Assembly: GCF_011492945.1 (NCBI RefSeq) | Contig: NZ_CP045119.1 | Coordinates: forward strand, 3,844,001-3,908,000 | Reading direction: 5' to 3' | DNA from: Rubrobacter tropicus | GTDB lineage: Bacteria; Actinomycetota; Rubrobacteria; Rubrobacterales; Rubrobacteraceae | Length of the DNA stretch: 64,000 nucleotides | Shown here: piece after piece, positions 1 to 8,579 of the stretch | How positions within the stretch are numbered: the stretch's first letter is position 1 | How the letters are laid out: every line of letters starts with the position of its first letter | Notes under the pieces: model-generated | Told to the model about the DNA's origin: nothing | Database searches by the model: none | What the model saw: only the letters and a program-made list of their open reading frames with translations | Program-made: the position numbers and the translations under genes

Positions 1-1083
1 GATCAGGAACACCACCATCGCAACCCCAGCGGCCGGCCTGGCACGCCCGAGTCCGGCGAAATTCCTCAGGGTGGTCCCGGACAGGGCGACGATGGCGAAC
101 GCACCAATATTCATAGCCGCGTAGGCGGCGGCGAAGACGACCAGCGACCTCACCGCGAGCCTGCTCTCCCCCACGGCCACGACGCCGAGAAGAAAGTACC
201 CCGACTGCGCGATCGCGGAGTAGGCCAGGAGCCTCACCACGTTCTCCTGGACGAGCGCCGTCAGGTTACCGTAGGTCATAGAGATCACGGAGAGGACGGC
301 GACGGCGAGCGGCCAGCCCGTCTCGGCCGGCAGGTCGCGCGCGATCTGGGCCACGGCGAAGATGGCGCCGACCTTCGGAACCACGGACAGGAACGCGGCC
401 ACCGAGACCGGCGCTCCCTCGTAGGCGTCGGGCGCCCAGAAATGGAACGGGACGAGAGAGGCCTTGTAGCCCAGGCCGACGAGCACCGCGACGAGGCCGA
501 AAGTGGCGGCGAGCGGGATGGCCGTGAGCCCGTCCAGGTCTACCAGCAGGGTGGAGCCCGCCGCTCCGAACCAGTACGTGAGCCCGAAGATCATCACGGC
601 CAGCGTCACCGACCCGAACACGAAGAACTTCATCGCCCCCTCCGTGGCCCGGTCGTCTGCCGGGTAGGCGACCAGCGCGAAGGAGCCGACGCTGGAAAGC
701 AGCACGCCCAGCACCAGGAACATCACGTCCCCCGCGCCGGCCAGCACCAGCGCCCCGAGAGCCGTCAACGAGAACAGCACGTAGACCGTCCCCTCCCGCT
801 CGGTGTCCCTGACCTCCGGGTACGCGAGGACGACGCTCAGGATGGTGGCCGGAAGCAGCGTCAGCTTGGCCCACTCGGAGAGGGCGTCTATGCGGAACGT
901 CTCGGAAAAGACCGTCGTCTCCGTGCCAAGGAGCGGCACGGTCAGGCCGGTGGCGACGAGAAGACCTACGATGGTGAGCGGCAACGCCACCCTCGGCAGG
1001 CGCAGCATCTCGAAGAAGAGGGCGCCGACGGCGGTCAGGACAACGACGATCTCGGGAGCCAGAAGCGACAGGTCACGCGCCAC
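1..1083 (-). CDS. nuoN: Complex I-like antiporter subunit NuoN (3' end outside window)
   Basis: This is the last visible gene of the complex I-like operon; it runs off the left edge, so about 361 codons are present of the roughly 480 usual for NuoN. The GTG start at 1083 gives VARDLSLLAPEIVVVLTAVG, and the repeated hydrophobic segments match the NuoN/MrpD proton-pump family. A strong ribosome-binding site (ggagg, about 1086-1094) supports the start, and the gene begins 27 nt after nuoM ends. By family knowledge it is one of three antiporter-like, ion-translocating subunits in the membrane arm. The C-terminal residues cannot be judged from here. Confidence 0.88.
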   Translation of the reverse strand, partial: MARDLSLLAPEIVVVLTAVGALFFEMLRLPRVALPLTIVGLLVATGLTVPLLGTETTVFSETFRIDALSEWAKLTLLPATILSVVLAYPEVRDTEREGTVYVLFSLTALGALVLAGAGDVMFLVLGVLLSSVGSFALVAYPADDRATEGAMKFFVFGSVTLAVMIFGLTYWFGAAGSTLLVDLDGLTAIPLAATFGLVAVLVGLGYKASLVPFHFWAPDAYEGAPVSVAAFLSVVPKVGAIFAVAQIARDLPAETGWPLAVAVLSVISMTYGNLTALVQENVVRLLAYSAIAQSGYFLLGVVAVGESRLAVRSLVVFAAAYAAMNIGAFAIVALSGTTLRNFAGLGRARPAAGVAMVVFLI

Positions 1084-1110
1084 GCGCCCCTCCTATCTCC
1101 AGCGCCGGGT

Positions 1111-2583
1111 TCACGGGAACATCGCCTGCGTCGCGCGGTGGATCACGTCCAGCACCACGAAAGGTACGACCCCCAGCACGACGGTGAGCGCGAGCAACGG
1201 GGCTATCGCCAGAACCTCCCGCGCGTTCAGGTCCTTCATTCCGGACCACCTCCCGGAGATCGTGCCCAGGAAGGTCCTCACTATAGCGAGCAGGTACAGG
1301 CCCGCCGTTACCACGATCCCCAGCACGACCACCACCGCGACCGGGTAGACCTGGAGCGTGCCGAGGAAGATCTGGAACTCCGCCGGGAAGTGCGCCAATG
1401 CTGGAAGACCCAGGGACGCGAACGCGGCCAGGACAAACCCCCAACCGAGGACGGGCGCCGCCCGCAATATCCCCCCGAACTCCCCCATCTCGCGCGTGTG
1501 CGTCCGGTCCTGCAAAGCCCCGACCAGCAGGAAGAGAACGCCGGTGACGACGCCGTGGCTCACCATCTGCAGGACCGCCCCGTCGAGCGCCAGCGCCCGG
1601 ACGCCCGCGTCCGTCGCAGCGGCGGCCACGCCGACGCCCACTACGACGTAGCCCATGTGGTTCACGCTGGTGTAGGCGACGAGGCGCTTGAGGTCCGTCT
1701 GGGCCAGGGCGACGAACGCGCCGTAGAGGGCGGAAAAGACGCCGAAGATCACGACGACCGGGGCGGCGGCCCGGAAGGCGTCCGGGGTCATCTGGAGGGC
1801 GAAGCGGACCAGGCCGTAGGTGCCGAGTTTCAGCAAGACGCCGGCCAGGATCACGCTCCCCGCGGTCGGGGCCTCGGTGTGGGCCAGCGGCAGCCAGGTG
1901 TGGACCGGGAAGACCGGGGTCTTCACGAAGAAGGTGACGAGCATGGCGATCAGGGCGAGCATCGCCGCGAGCCCCGTCAGGGGAGGACTCGCTATGTACT
2001 CCCGCATATCGAAGGTATTGGGGTCGCTAGCGAGATAGAGGCCCAGAATCGCGAGCAAGAGCGGCAGGCTCCCGAGCAGGGTGTAGAGGAAGAACGTCAG
2101 GGACGCCCGTCGTCGTCCCTCGTATCCCCAATCGGCGATGATGAAGTACATCCCGACGAGCGTCACCTCGAAGAAGACGTAGAACAGGATCGCGTCGAGC
2201 GCGACAAACACCCCGATGGAGGCGGTCTCCAGCATCAGGAAGAGGGCCACGTAGGAGCGGGCCCGCTCGGTGATCTGCGTCGAGAAGACGAGGGACACCA
2301 CGAACAGGACGGTCGTGAGGAGCACGAGCGGCAGGCTCACGCCGTCCACGCCGACCCGGTAGGCGGCTCCTATGGAGGGGATCCAGGCGACCTCCTCGAC
2401 CTGCGAGAAACCCGGACCCGAGGGCACCCCGCGCGCCCACATGACCCCCGAGCCGGCGAGGGCGAGCCCGGCGGCGGCGAGACCGATCGCGTGCGCGACC
2501 CGCGGGGAGGCGCCCGGCAGCGCCACCAGCAAGATCGCCCCCAGGAGCGGGACGAAGAGCGTCAGGGATACGATGGGGATCAT
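1111..2583 (-). CDS. nuoM: Complex I-like antiporter subunit NuoM
   Basis: 490 residues, normal NuoM length, hydrophobic throughout with about 14 predicted membrane segments. The two residues that define the proton channel in this family are visible: the glutamate in FFEVTLVGMY (about residue 139) and the lysine in VKTPVFPVHTWLP (about 221). HTEAPTAGSVILAG follows as in canonical NuoM. The gene lies between nuoL and nuoN in standard complex I order. Keeping the pump residues implies that ion translocation is still under selection, although the matching redox module of this locus is unusual. Confidence 0.95.
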   Translation of the reverse strand: MIPIVSLTLFVPLLGAILLVALPGASPRVAHAIGLAAAGLALAGSGVMWARGVPSGPGFSQVEEVAWIPSIGAAYRVGVDGVSLPLVLLTTVLFVVSLVFSTQITERARSYVALFLMLETASIGVFVALDAILFYVFFEVTLVGMYFIIADWGYEGRRRASLTFFLYTLLGSLPLLLAILGLYLASDPNTFDMREYIASPPLTGLAAMLALIAMLVTFFVKTPVFPVHTWLPLAHTEAPTAGSVILAGVLLKLGTYGLVRFALQMTPDAFRAAAPVVVIFGVFSALYGAFVALAQTDLKRLVAYTSVNHMGYVVVGVGVAAAATDAGVRALALDGAVLQMVSHGVVTGVLFLLVGALQDRTHTREMGEFGGILRAAPVLGWGFVLAAFASLGLPALAHFPAEFQIFLGTLQVYPVAVVVVLGIVVTAGLYLLAIVRTFLGTISGRWSGMKDLNAREVLAIAPLLALTVVLGVVPFVVLDVIHRATQAMFP

Positions 2584-2595
2584 CCGAACCTTTCT

Positions 2596-4413
2596 CTAGA
2601 GGGTCACGGCACCCAGCGCCAGCAGCGCGAGCAGGACGGCGCCGCCCGCGACGGCGAGCAACAGCTCCTTGTGAACTAGCCCGGACTGCAAGACGCGGGC
2701 CCGGCCACCGAGGTCTCGCGTGCCCCTCACCAGCGCGGAGATGAGGCCGTCTATCCCCCGCTCGTCGGAGATCCGCGTCGCGTCCGCCAGGGCGAGGGAG
2801 CCCCTCCCCACGCCGAGGACGAGGGCGTGTATGCCGCGGTCGAACGCGTCGAGAGCTCTTGCGATCTCCATCGCCGGACGCGCAACGAGCCCGTCGAAGC
2901 CGCCGCCGAAGCGGAACCCGCGTCCGGCGGCGCCGCGTAGCGGGCCCAGGAGACGGCCGGCAGGGACGGACCATCCCAGCGGCAGCCCGACCAAGGCCAG
3001 CACGATGCCCAGGCCCGCGACCAGCAGGTCCTTCGGCACCTCTTCTCCGAGCAGTGCTGCGAGCGGTTCGAGCGCGAGGCCGAGCGTAGCGGCGAGGACG
3101 ACGAGCGTCGCCAGGCCCGCGCCCATCCATCCCGCGCCCGCGACCCGCTCGTCTCTTCCCTCGCCGCGCCACAGCAGCGCCAGCGCCCGGCCGACGTAGA
3201 CGGCGGTCAGGAGCGTTCCAGCCAGGAGCAGGGGAGCGAGGAGCCACGCGTGCGCGGACCCGAAGACGGCGGCCAGGACGGCGTCCTTCGACCAGAACCC
3301 GCTCAAGGGCGGCACGCCGGCGAGCGCCAGGCCCGCGAGGACGAACCCGGCGAAGGTCCATCGCCGCCCGCGGCCCGCGCCCTCCAGGTCGCCGAAGGCT
3401 GTGGAGCCGCGGGCGTGCTGGAAGACCCCGGCGCCGAGAAACAGGGAGCTCTTCATCGCCGCGTGGGCGATAAGGTGGACCGTCGCGGCCACAGGGGAGC
3501 CCGCGCCCACGGCCAGCAGCATGAAGCCGTACTGGCTTGAAGTGGAGGCCGCGAGCAGGCGCTTCAGGTCGCCCTCGCCGACGGCTATGAGCCCGGAGAC
3601 GATCGCCGTGACGCCGCCGAGGAGGCCGACGACGAGCAACACCGGGGGCGGGAGGAGCGGGGAGGTGCGGATCAGGAGTATGGCGCCCGCGGCGACCAGC
3701 GTCGCCGAGTGGAGCAGCGCCGAGACCGGGGTGGGGCCGACCATGGCGCTCTGGAGCCAGCCCTGCAGAGGCGCCTGGGCCGACTTGCCGGCCGCGGCCA
3801 GGAGCAGGAAGAGGCCCACGATTATCGCCGCCGTACCGCCAACGTCCAGGGTGGCCCGGATCCCGCTAGTCCCGGTCTGCGAGATAAGGACGAAGATCGC
3901 CCCGTAGAGGCCCAGGTCAGCAGACCTGGTATAGAGGAAGGCGCGCATGGCCGCGCCGCCCACGCCCGGCCGCTCGTAGTAGAAGCCAATCAGGAGAAAA
4001 GAGAGAAAACCTATAATCTCCCACGCCGCCAGCAGGAGCACCCAGTCTCCGGCTACCACCAGCGCCTGCATCGCCGCGGCGAAGAGGCTCATGCCGGCGA
4101 AGAAACGTGGCTTGCCACCCTCCTCTTTCATGTAGCCGACCGCGTACACCATCACGAAGAAGCTCACGACCGCGACGAACGTCGCGAGCACCGCGGTCAG
4201 GGGGTTGACCACGAGCCTGAGCGGCAGGTCGGGCAGACCCGGCAGCGTCGCGGAGTAGCGCCCCCCGTCCGAGACACGGACGAGCGTGACGAGAGCGCCG
4301 AAGAGTGCGACCCCCGTACCGAGTAGGGCAAACGCCGATGCACCGCGGCGCAGGAGGAGGATAACGGTAGCCGCCGCAAGCGGGCCGAGAATTGTCAGAG
4401 CCGCGATGGTCAT
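2596..4413 (-). CDS. nuoL: Complex I-like antiporter subunit NuoL
   Basis: 605 residues, at the short end for NuoL. The key glutamate is present in AAWEIIGFLSFLLIGF (about residue 132) and the channel lysine in GKSAQAPLQGWLQ (about 210), followed by the family signature GPTPVSALLHSATLVAAG. A further His/Lys pair is in LIAHAAMKSSLFLGAG. The C-terminal part ends in a membrane helix, consistent with the lateral helix anchor of NuoL but shorter. The start overlaps the nuoK stop by 4 nt, so translation is probably coupled. The residues needed for a proton half-channel look intact. Confidence 0.95.
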   Translation of the reverse strand: MTIAALTILGPLAAATVILLLRRGASAFALLGTGVALFGALVTLVRVSDGGRYSATLPGLPDLPLRLVVNPLTAVLATFVAVVSFFVMVYAVGYMKEEGGKPRFFAGMSLFAAAMQALVVAGDWVLLLAAWEIIGFLSFLLIGFYYERPGVGGAAMRAFLYTRSADLGLYGAIFVLISQTGTSGIRATLDVGGTAAIIVGLFLLLAAAGKSAQAPLQGWLQSAMVGPTPVSALLHSATLVAAGAILLIRTSPLLPPPVLLVVGLLGGVTAIVSGLIAVGEGDLKRLLAASTSSQYGFMLLAVGAGSPVAATVHLIAHAAMKSSLFLGAGVFQHARGSTAFGDLEGAGRGRRWTFAGFVLAGLALAGVPPLSGFWSKDAVLAAVFGSAHAWLLAPLLLAGTLLTAVYVGRALALLWRGEGRDERVAGAGWMGAGLATLVVLAATLGLALEPLAALLGEEVPKDLLVAGLGIVLALVGLPLGWSVPAGRLLGPLRGAAGRGFRFGGGFDGLVARPAMEIARALDAFDRGIHALVLGVGRGSLALADATRISDERGIDGLISALVRGTRDLGGRARVLQSGLVHKELLLAVAGGAVLLALLALGAVTL

Positions 4414-4718
4414 CCCTTGAGCTCCCTGGCCTCTTCCATCTCGACGGAACCCCTCGCCCGGAAGCGGCTGGTGGCTACACCGAAGCCGACGGCCATGTCG
4501 AGGGCCATCACGGTCATGATAATGAGGAAGAACGTCTGCCCCGGGTATTCGGTGGGATGCAGGAAGCGCCAGAAGGCGACGAGGTTGACCAGCGCCCCGC
4601 CGAGCATCACCTCGACGCCCATCATGATCATGACCAGGTTCGTCTGGCTCAGAGCTCCGTAGAGCCCTATCCCGAACATGACGGCCCCGACGACGAGCGC
4701 GACGTAGAGCGGCGTCAT
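4410..4718 (-). CDS. nuoK: Complex I-like subunit NuoK (MrpC-like)
   Basis: 102 residues with three membrane helices, the normal NuoK size. The conserved glutamate of helix 2 is kept (E36 in MMGVEVMLGG). The second conserved helix-3 carboxylate, usually Glu in an AAEAAVGLA-like motif, is Asp here (ALDMAVGFG, D74). The C-terminus has an unusually charged extension (ARGSVEMEEARELKG). Start and stop overlap both neighbours by 4 nt. The E-to-D change may matter because this residue belongs to the axis joining the quinone site to the antiporters. Confidence 0.93.
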   Translation of the reverse strand: MTPLYVALVVGAVMFGIGLYGALSQTNLVMIMMGVEVMLGGALVNLVAFWRFLHPTEYPGQTFFLIIMTVMALDMAVGFGVATSRFRARGSVEMEEARELKG

Positions 4719-5245
4719 TCTCCCTCCTCCTTTTGCTCCGTGGCGCCCCTCGTGGCCACCGCGACGGCCGTGGCCGCGATCATGGCCGTGAGGATGGTCA
4801 CCCCGGCGGTCTCGAAGATCAGCATCGAGCGCTCCATCAGGTCCAGACCTAGGCCCCTTAGCTGCGCCTGCGGACCGGGCGCGGATTTCGCTGGCGTTCC
4901 CCAGCCGGCGAGGAAGGCGACGCCTAAAGCCGCGAAGGCCCCGAGGACTCCGGCCACCTGCGAGACGCGCTTCTGGTGGGTCATGTCCATCTCGCCCAGG
5001 CCGCCCGGGTCCATCATGAACATGACCATGAAGATCGCCATGATCGACATCTCCGTCGCCATCATCATTATCTGCAACACACCGAGGAACTCGGCCTCCA
5101 TCGCGAGGAACATCGCGCCAAGGGCGGCCTGCGAGAACAGGAGCGCTAAAGCCGAGCGGACCATCGAATAGGTCCGGAAGACGACGACGGCGAACCAGAT
5201 CGCCGCGAGCCCGAAGAGGCCTATAAAGATGGTCTGCAGGATCAT
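4715..5245 (-). CDS. nuoJ: Complex I-like subunit NuoJ
   Basis: 176 residues beginning MILQTIFIGLFGLAAIWF, with five predicted helices as in NuoJ. The start at 5245 was chosen because longer readings run into unrelated, non-hydrophobic sequence. The helix that usually reads vQIIVYAGAIMVLF reads LQIMMMATEMSIMAIFMVMF, so the conserved Tyr is lost and a new Glu (E65) appears, next to an unusually Met-rich run. The last 40 residues are soluble and charged. In complex I this helix forms a pi-bulge important for coupling, so the changes suggest an altered mechanism. Confidence 0.88.
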   Translation of the reverse strand: MILQTIFIGLFGLAAIWFAVVVFRTYSMVRSALALLFSQAALGAMFLAMEAEFLGVLQIMMMATEMSIMAIFMVMFMMDPGGLGEMDMTHQKRVSQVAGVLGAFAALGVAFLAGWGTPAKSAPGPQAQLRGLGLDLMERSMLIFETAGVTILTAMIAATAVAVATRGATEQKEEGE

Positions 5246-5268
5246 CCGGTCACCAACCCTTACCAGGA

Positions 5269-6183
5269 CTACATCGACATCGAGGACGGCTCCCCGACTA
5301 CAAGAACGACGCCAACGTAGAGAATGTTCAGGAGCGCTAGGGGTATGCCTATCTTCCAGTACCAGGCCAGCATATGCTCCTCGCGCACCCGCGGCACGTA
5401 TCGACCCGCCACGAGCATCACGGCCGCCACCGCGAGCGTCTTGGCTGCGGTCCAGGCCCAGGGCGGCAGCACGGGACCGTTCCATCCGCCGAGGTAGAAG
5501 ACCGTGATGGCCGCCGCGAGCGTCACGACGAGGACCGCGCGGGCGAGGCGCACCACCGCCAGGCGCCAGCCGGTGTACTCTGCCATGGTCCCGCCGGCGA
5601 GCTCCCCGGGCGCCGTGGGTAGGTCGAACGGCGGCAGGAAGCACACTGACATCGCCGCCACAGAGAAGACCACGAAGCCGGCGGGCTGGTAGATCGCGTT
5701 CGGCAACGCGGCCTGGGACTCGACGATCGCCGTGGTCAGCAGCGACTCGGCGCGCATCGCCACGCCCACTATGGCCATGACGATCGGCATCGAGTAGCCG
5801 ATGAGCTGCCCCAGGAACCGGAAACCGCCGACCATGGCGTAGGCCCCGTCGGGCCCCCATCCGGCCATCACGAGCGCGACCATCACGTAGGCCAGCGCAG
5901 CGTTGACGAACAGGGCGCCCGTGGCGAGGTCCGCGACGATCAGGCCCGGAGCGAGCGGCAGCACGGCGGCCGCGAGGACCGCCGAGACGAGCAGCAGCAC
6001 CGGGCCCACCTCGAAAAAGATCCGGTCCGACTTCCTCGGGACGATCGACTCGCGCCCAAGGAGCGCGATCCCCGAGAGGAGCGGAGATGCGAAGCTGAGA
6101 CGCCCGGTGGTGGTCCAGGCTTCCAGTACGGCGACGAGGTACGCTCCCACGATCAGCGCGAAAACGACGATGACGGTGGTCAT
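5269..6183 (-). CDS. nuoH: Complex I-like subunit NuoH (divergent)
   Basis: 304 residues with eight or more helices, shorter than usual NuoH (about 330-430). The family loop is recognisable in PPFDLPTAPGELAGGTMAEY (about 185-203), matching canonical PFDLPEAEAELVAGxxTEY but with acidic residues lost. The normal quinone-channel motif SYEIP reads GYSMP (129-133), so the conserved Glu is Ser. The stop lies 24 nt before nuoJ; the start overlaps the upstream fusion gene by 4 nt. By homology it forms the membrane foot of the quinone cavity and the entry of the E-channel. The substitutions make normal quinone-driven coupling doubtful. Confidence 0.88.
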   Translation of the reverse strand: MTTVIVVFALIVGAYLVAVLEAWTTTGRLSFASPLLSGIALLGRESIVPRKSDRIFFEVGPVLLLVSAVLAAAVLPLAPGLIVADLATGALFVNAALAYVMVALVMAGWGPDGAYAMVGGFRFLGQLIGYSMPIVMAIVGVAMRAESLLTTAIVESQAALPNAIYQPAGFVVFSVAAMSVCFLPPFDLPTAPGELAGGTMAEYTGWRLAVVRLARAVLVVTLAAAITVFYLGGWNGPVLPPWAWTAAKTLAVAAVMLVAGRYVPRVREEHMLAWYWKIGIPLALLNILYVGVVLVVGEPSSMSM

Positions 6184-8063
6184 CGCGTCACTTCCCAGGG
6201 CGAGAGGTCGAGCGACGCGACCCCGGTTAGGGCATCGCCCAGCTCCCTTTGCTCGGTGACGGGTCCGATGAGCTCTATATGCCCCGTCGAGGGTGTGTGG
6301 AGCTCCACGACGACCACCTCGCCGCTTTCCAACGTCACCGCGAGCGTCGCCGCCCCGCGAGGCGTCTCCAGGGTGGCCTCTCCCCTTCCGGCGGATGCGT
6401 TCTCCGGAACGGCGCCGGAAGCGGATGCGCCTCCTACCTTCTCCACGAGTTGGAGGCTCCGCTCCGTCTCCGCCAGCCGCACCCGCAGCCGCGCGAGGGC
6501 ATCGCCCCCCTCAACGACGACCGGCTCGAAACCTAAAGACCGGTACGCGTCCTCGCCCACGCGAGCGTCGATCGACCGTCCGTCGGCCCGCGCCACCGGC
6601 CCTGACGCCCCATCGAGGTCCGGCACCACGCCGACCCCATCCAGCTTGCGCCGCAGGAGCGGCGTCCGCTCCAACCGACGGACGAGTCGTCGCACCTCCG
6701 TGCTGATACGCGCGGTCCCCTCGTTGCCCGTCCGCAGGAGGGCGAGCTGCAAGACTTCAGCCCGCTTCGCGAGCCAGGAGTAGCCAATCAGGTAGCCAAA
6801 GCCCGCCATCCAGTTCAGATGACTCACCGCCCGCTCGCGCTCGAGCGCCCCCACCCGAGCCAGCGTCACCTCATCGGCCGGCTTCACACCAGTCGCGCTC
6901 TCGACGGCGCGCATCGCCAGCAGACGGTAAGAGACCGGCGCGAGCGGGTCGAGCTCCGCGAACCGTTCCACGAATTCCCCGATAGGGCCGCGCGGATCCT
7001 CACGGCTCTGTACGGCCACGGTCGAGGCCGCCTTCGCCTCCGCCACTGTGTCGCCGTCGAGGGTGAGGATCAGCGAGAGCCCGCCCGGCAGCCCCTGAAA
7101 CAGCGGCCCGAACGGCGCTTCGACCCACTCCATCTGCAGCCCGTCGGAGCTCCTCGGCGTCCCCTCAGTCATCTCGACCATCGACATGAACTCCATATCC
7201 CCGTGGTCCATGCCACCGTGGTCCTCGAGGGCATGGTCTTCCCCGTCGTGGTCCGTGCCGCCGTGTCCGCCGTCGTGATCGGCGCGTCCCTCGTGGCCGT
7301 GCGCCCCGCCGTGTTCGACGGACCCTTCGGTGTGCTGTGCCCCTTCATGCTCCGCTTCGATATCCTGGCGGGAGTGTCCCGCACGCCCTTCTCCCGATTC
7401 GGTGGCCTCCGCGCCGTGGTCTGTATCTTCGTGTTGTACGTGGCCTTCGTGGTCGGCGTTCTCTGCCGCGCCGGCTTCGGCGGTCTCACGCGGGACGAGG
7501 TCCATCCCGCACCTGGGGCACGTGCCGGGCTCGCCCTGGACGACCTCCGGGTGCATCGGGCAGGTGTACTCGGTCCTGCTCCGGAGCGCGGCGGGCTCGA
7601 AAGGTTCGGCCGTCGGGCCGAAGGATCCCTCCGCGAACCGGCGTCGCAACTTGGCCACGCCGGCAACCAACTCGTCCTGATCCGGGCCCACGGACACATC
7701 CGGTACGGGAAGCGGCAAGACGTCTTCCGCGCCGACTGCGAGCACCGCCCGCGGCCGGGGCATCTGGGCGTAGGCGACAGCCGCCGCCTCCCTCAAGCTC
7801 TCCGGCACCTGGCCCACCACAACCAGCACGTTCGCGTGGCGCGGGGTGGGAGAGAAGTCCAGGCCTGCGGCCCGCGGATCCAGGGCGCGGGCGCGTACGA
7901 CCTCGGGCCCGGGGACGAAGAACGCGGAGAGATCCCGCGCCAACGTCCGGGAGACCAGCCTCCCGAGCCAAGACACCCGCGCCCCCCGAGAACCGGAGAG
8001 CGAAGCGTTCGCGGAGACGCTCGCTCGAGAACTCACTGCCGTCTCAGCGCTCCCTGGCTCCAT
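6180..8063 (-). CDS. NuoB/NuoD-like fusion with inserted heavy-metal-binding domain
   Basis: 627 residues from the ATG at 8063, which overlaps the nuoA end by 31 nt; a GTG at 7976 is an alternative start. Residues about 30-150 resemble the C-terminal part of NuoB (DFSPTPRHANVLVVVGQVPE). Residues 166-190 are a CPMHP/CPRCGM heavy-metal-binding domain as found in copper efflux proteins. Residues 203-290 hold about 16 His, then Met-rich GDMEFMSMVEM. Residues 290-627 resemble NuoD (RERAVSHLNWMAGFGYLIGY; end SLDLSPWEVTR). The only cysteines are the three of the metal domain, so the N2 cluster ligands of NuoB are absent, as is the GxxHRGxE quinone motif of NuoD. It replaces the whole redox arm. Function unknown; a metal-responsive role is inferred. 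Confidence 0.85.
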   Translation of the reverse strand: MEPGSAETAVSSRASVSANASLSGSRGARVSWLGRLVSRTLARDLSAFFVPGPEVVRARALDPRAAGLDFSPTPRHANVLVVVGQVPESLREAAAVAYAQMPRPRAVLAVGAEDVLPLPVPDVSVGPDQDELVAGVAKLRRRFAEGSFGPTAEPFEPAALRSRTEYTCPMHPEVVQGEPGTCPRCGMDLVPRETAEAGAAENADHEGHVQHEDTDHGAEATESGEGRAGHSRQDIEAEHEGAQHTEGSVEHGGAHGHEGRADHDGGHGGTDHDGEDHALEDHGGMDHGDMEFMSMVEMTEGTPRSSDGLQMEWVEAPFGPLFQGLPGGLSLILTLDGDTVAEAKAASTVAVQSREDPRGPIGEFVERFAELDPLAPVSYRLLAMRAVESATGVKPADEVTLARVGALERERAVSHLNWMAGFGYLIGYSWLAKRAEVLQLALLRTGNEGTARISTEVRRLVRRLERTPLLRRKLDGVGVVPDLDGASGPVARADGRSIDARVGEDAYRSLGFEPVVVEGGDALARLRVRLAETERSLQLVEKVGGASASGAVPENASAGRGEATLETPRGAATLAVTLESGEVVVVELHTPSTGHIELIGPVTEQRELGDALTGVASLDLSPWEVTR

Positions 8064-8395
8064 CCGTAGAGGAGCCCTAAGAACAGGATCGCCAGGAAGA
8101 CGCCCATGTCCAGCAGGGCGACCAGGCCGAGTTCCCTGTAGACTACGGCCCACGGGTACATGAAGGCCATCTCCATGTCGAAGGCCAAAAAAAGCAGGGC
8201 GTACCCGTAGTAGCGCACGTGGTAGCGTGCCCACACGGGGTCCCTGTGAAGCTTGCCGGAGGTCGCAGGCACGTCCTTACCCTCCTCCTCGCGCGGCTTG
8301 CCGAGCGTGCGGGAGATCGCGCCCAGACACAGCGCCAGCCCCACCGTGGCCACGGCCATGCCGAAGAGGAGCGCGTACTGCTGCAGAGATTCCAT
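8033..8395 (-). CDS. nuoA: Complex I-like subunit NuoA
   Basis: 120 residues, normal size for NuoA, with three membrane helices. The conserved block YHVRYYGYALLFLAFDMEMA is the NuoA signature (canonical RYYxxALlFiiFDvEva), and the acidic residues after it are kept. The start at 8395 has a good ribosome-binding site (aggaagg, about 8402-8408). It is the first gene of the operon and is directly followed by the B/D fusion. A GC-rich motif shared with the csoR upstream region lies about 85 nt before it. Confidence 0.93.
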   Translation of the reverse strand: MESLQQYALLFGMAVATVGLALCLGAISRTLGKPREEEGKDVPATSGKLHRDPVWARYHVRYYGYALLFLAFDMEMAFMYPWAVVYRELGLVALLDMGVFLAILFLGLLYGWSQGALRRQ

Positions 8396-8476
8396 GACCC
8401 GCCTTCCTAGAGATCCGCTCCGGCGACGCCCGGCCCTGCGGACGCCTCGAACCGCGCCGTCCGCCGCAACATCGAG

Positions 8477-8493
8477 TTTATGCCCCTGCCCCC
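8477..8493 (-). promoter_or_regulatory. Conserved upstream motif before the nuo-like operon
   Basis: On the minus strand this reads GGGGGCAGGGGCATAAA. The same 17-mer with a single change (GGGGGCAGGGGTATAAA) lies upstream of csoR at 11905-11921. It sits about 85 nt before the nuoA start, a plausible regulatory position. The G-run plus TAT resembles a half CsoR site (GGGGTAT), so shared copper control is inferred, not shown. Confidence 0.4.
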
Positions 8494-8579
8494 CACCTCT
8501 CCAACCCCGCGAAGGTTCCCGCGGGACAAAGTGGTCCCTTTGGGCCAGGCCGCTTGCCGGACGAGGGGGTCGGTGGCCG

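Noticed and set aside
442-2679. Long open frame on the plus strand (745 codons), opposite nuoM
   Set aside because: Very rich in Arg, Glu, Gln and His with no domain; a typical shadow frame of a GC-rich membrane-protein gene on the other strand.
6819-8069. Plus-strand open frame opposite the NuoB/D fusion
   Set aside because: No family features; the minus frame shows clear NuoB, CPMHP and NuoD homology.
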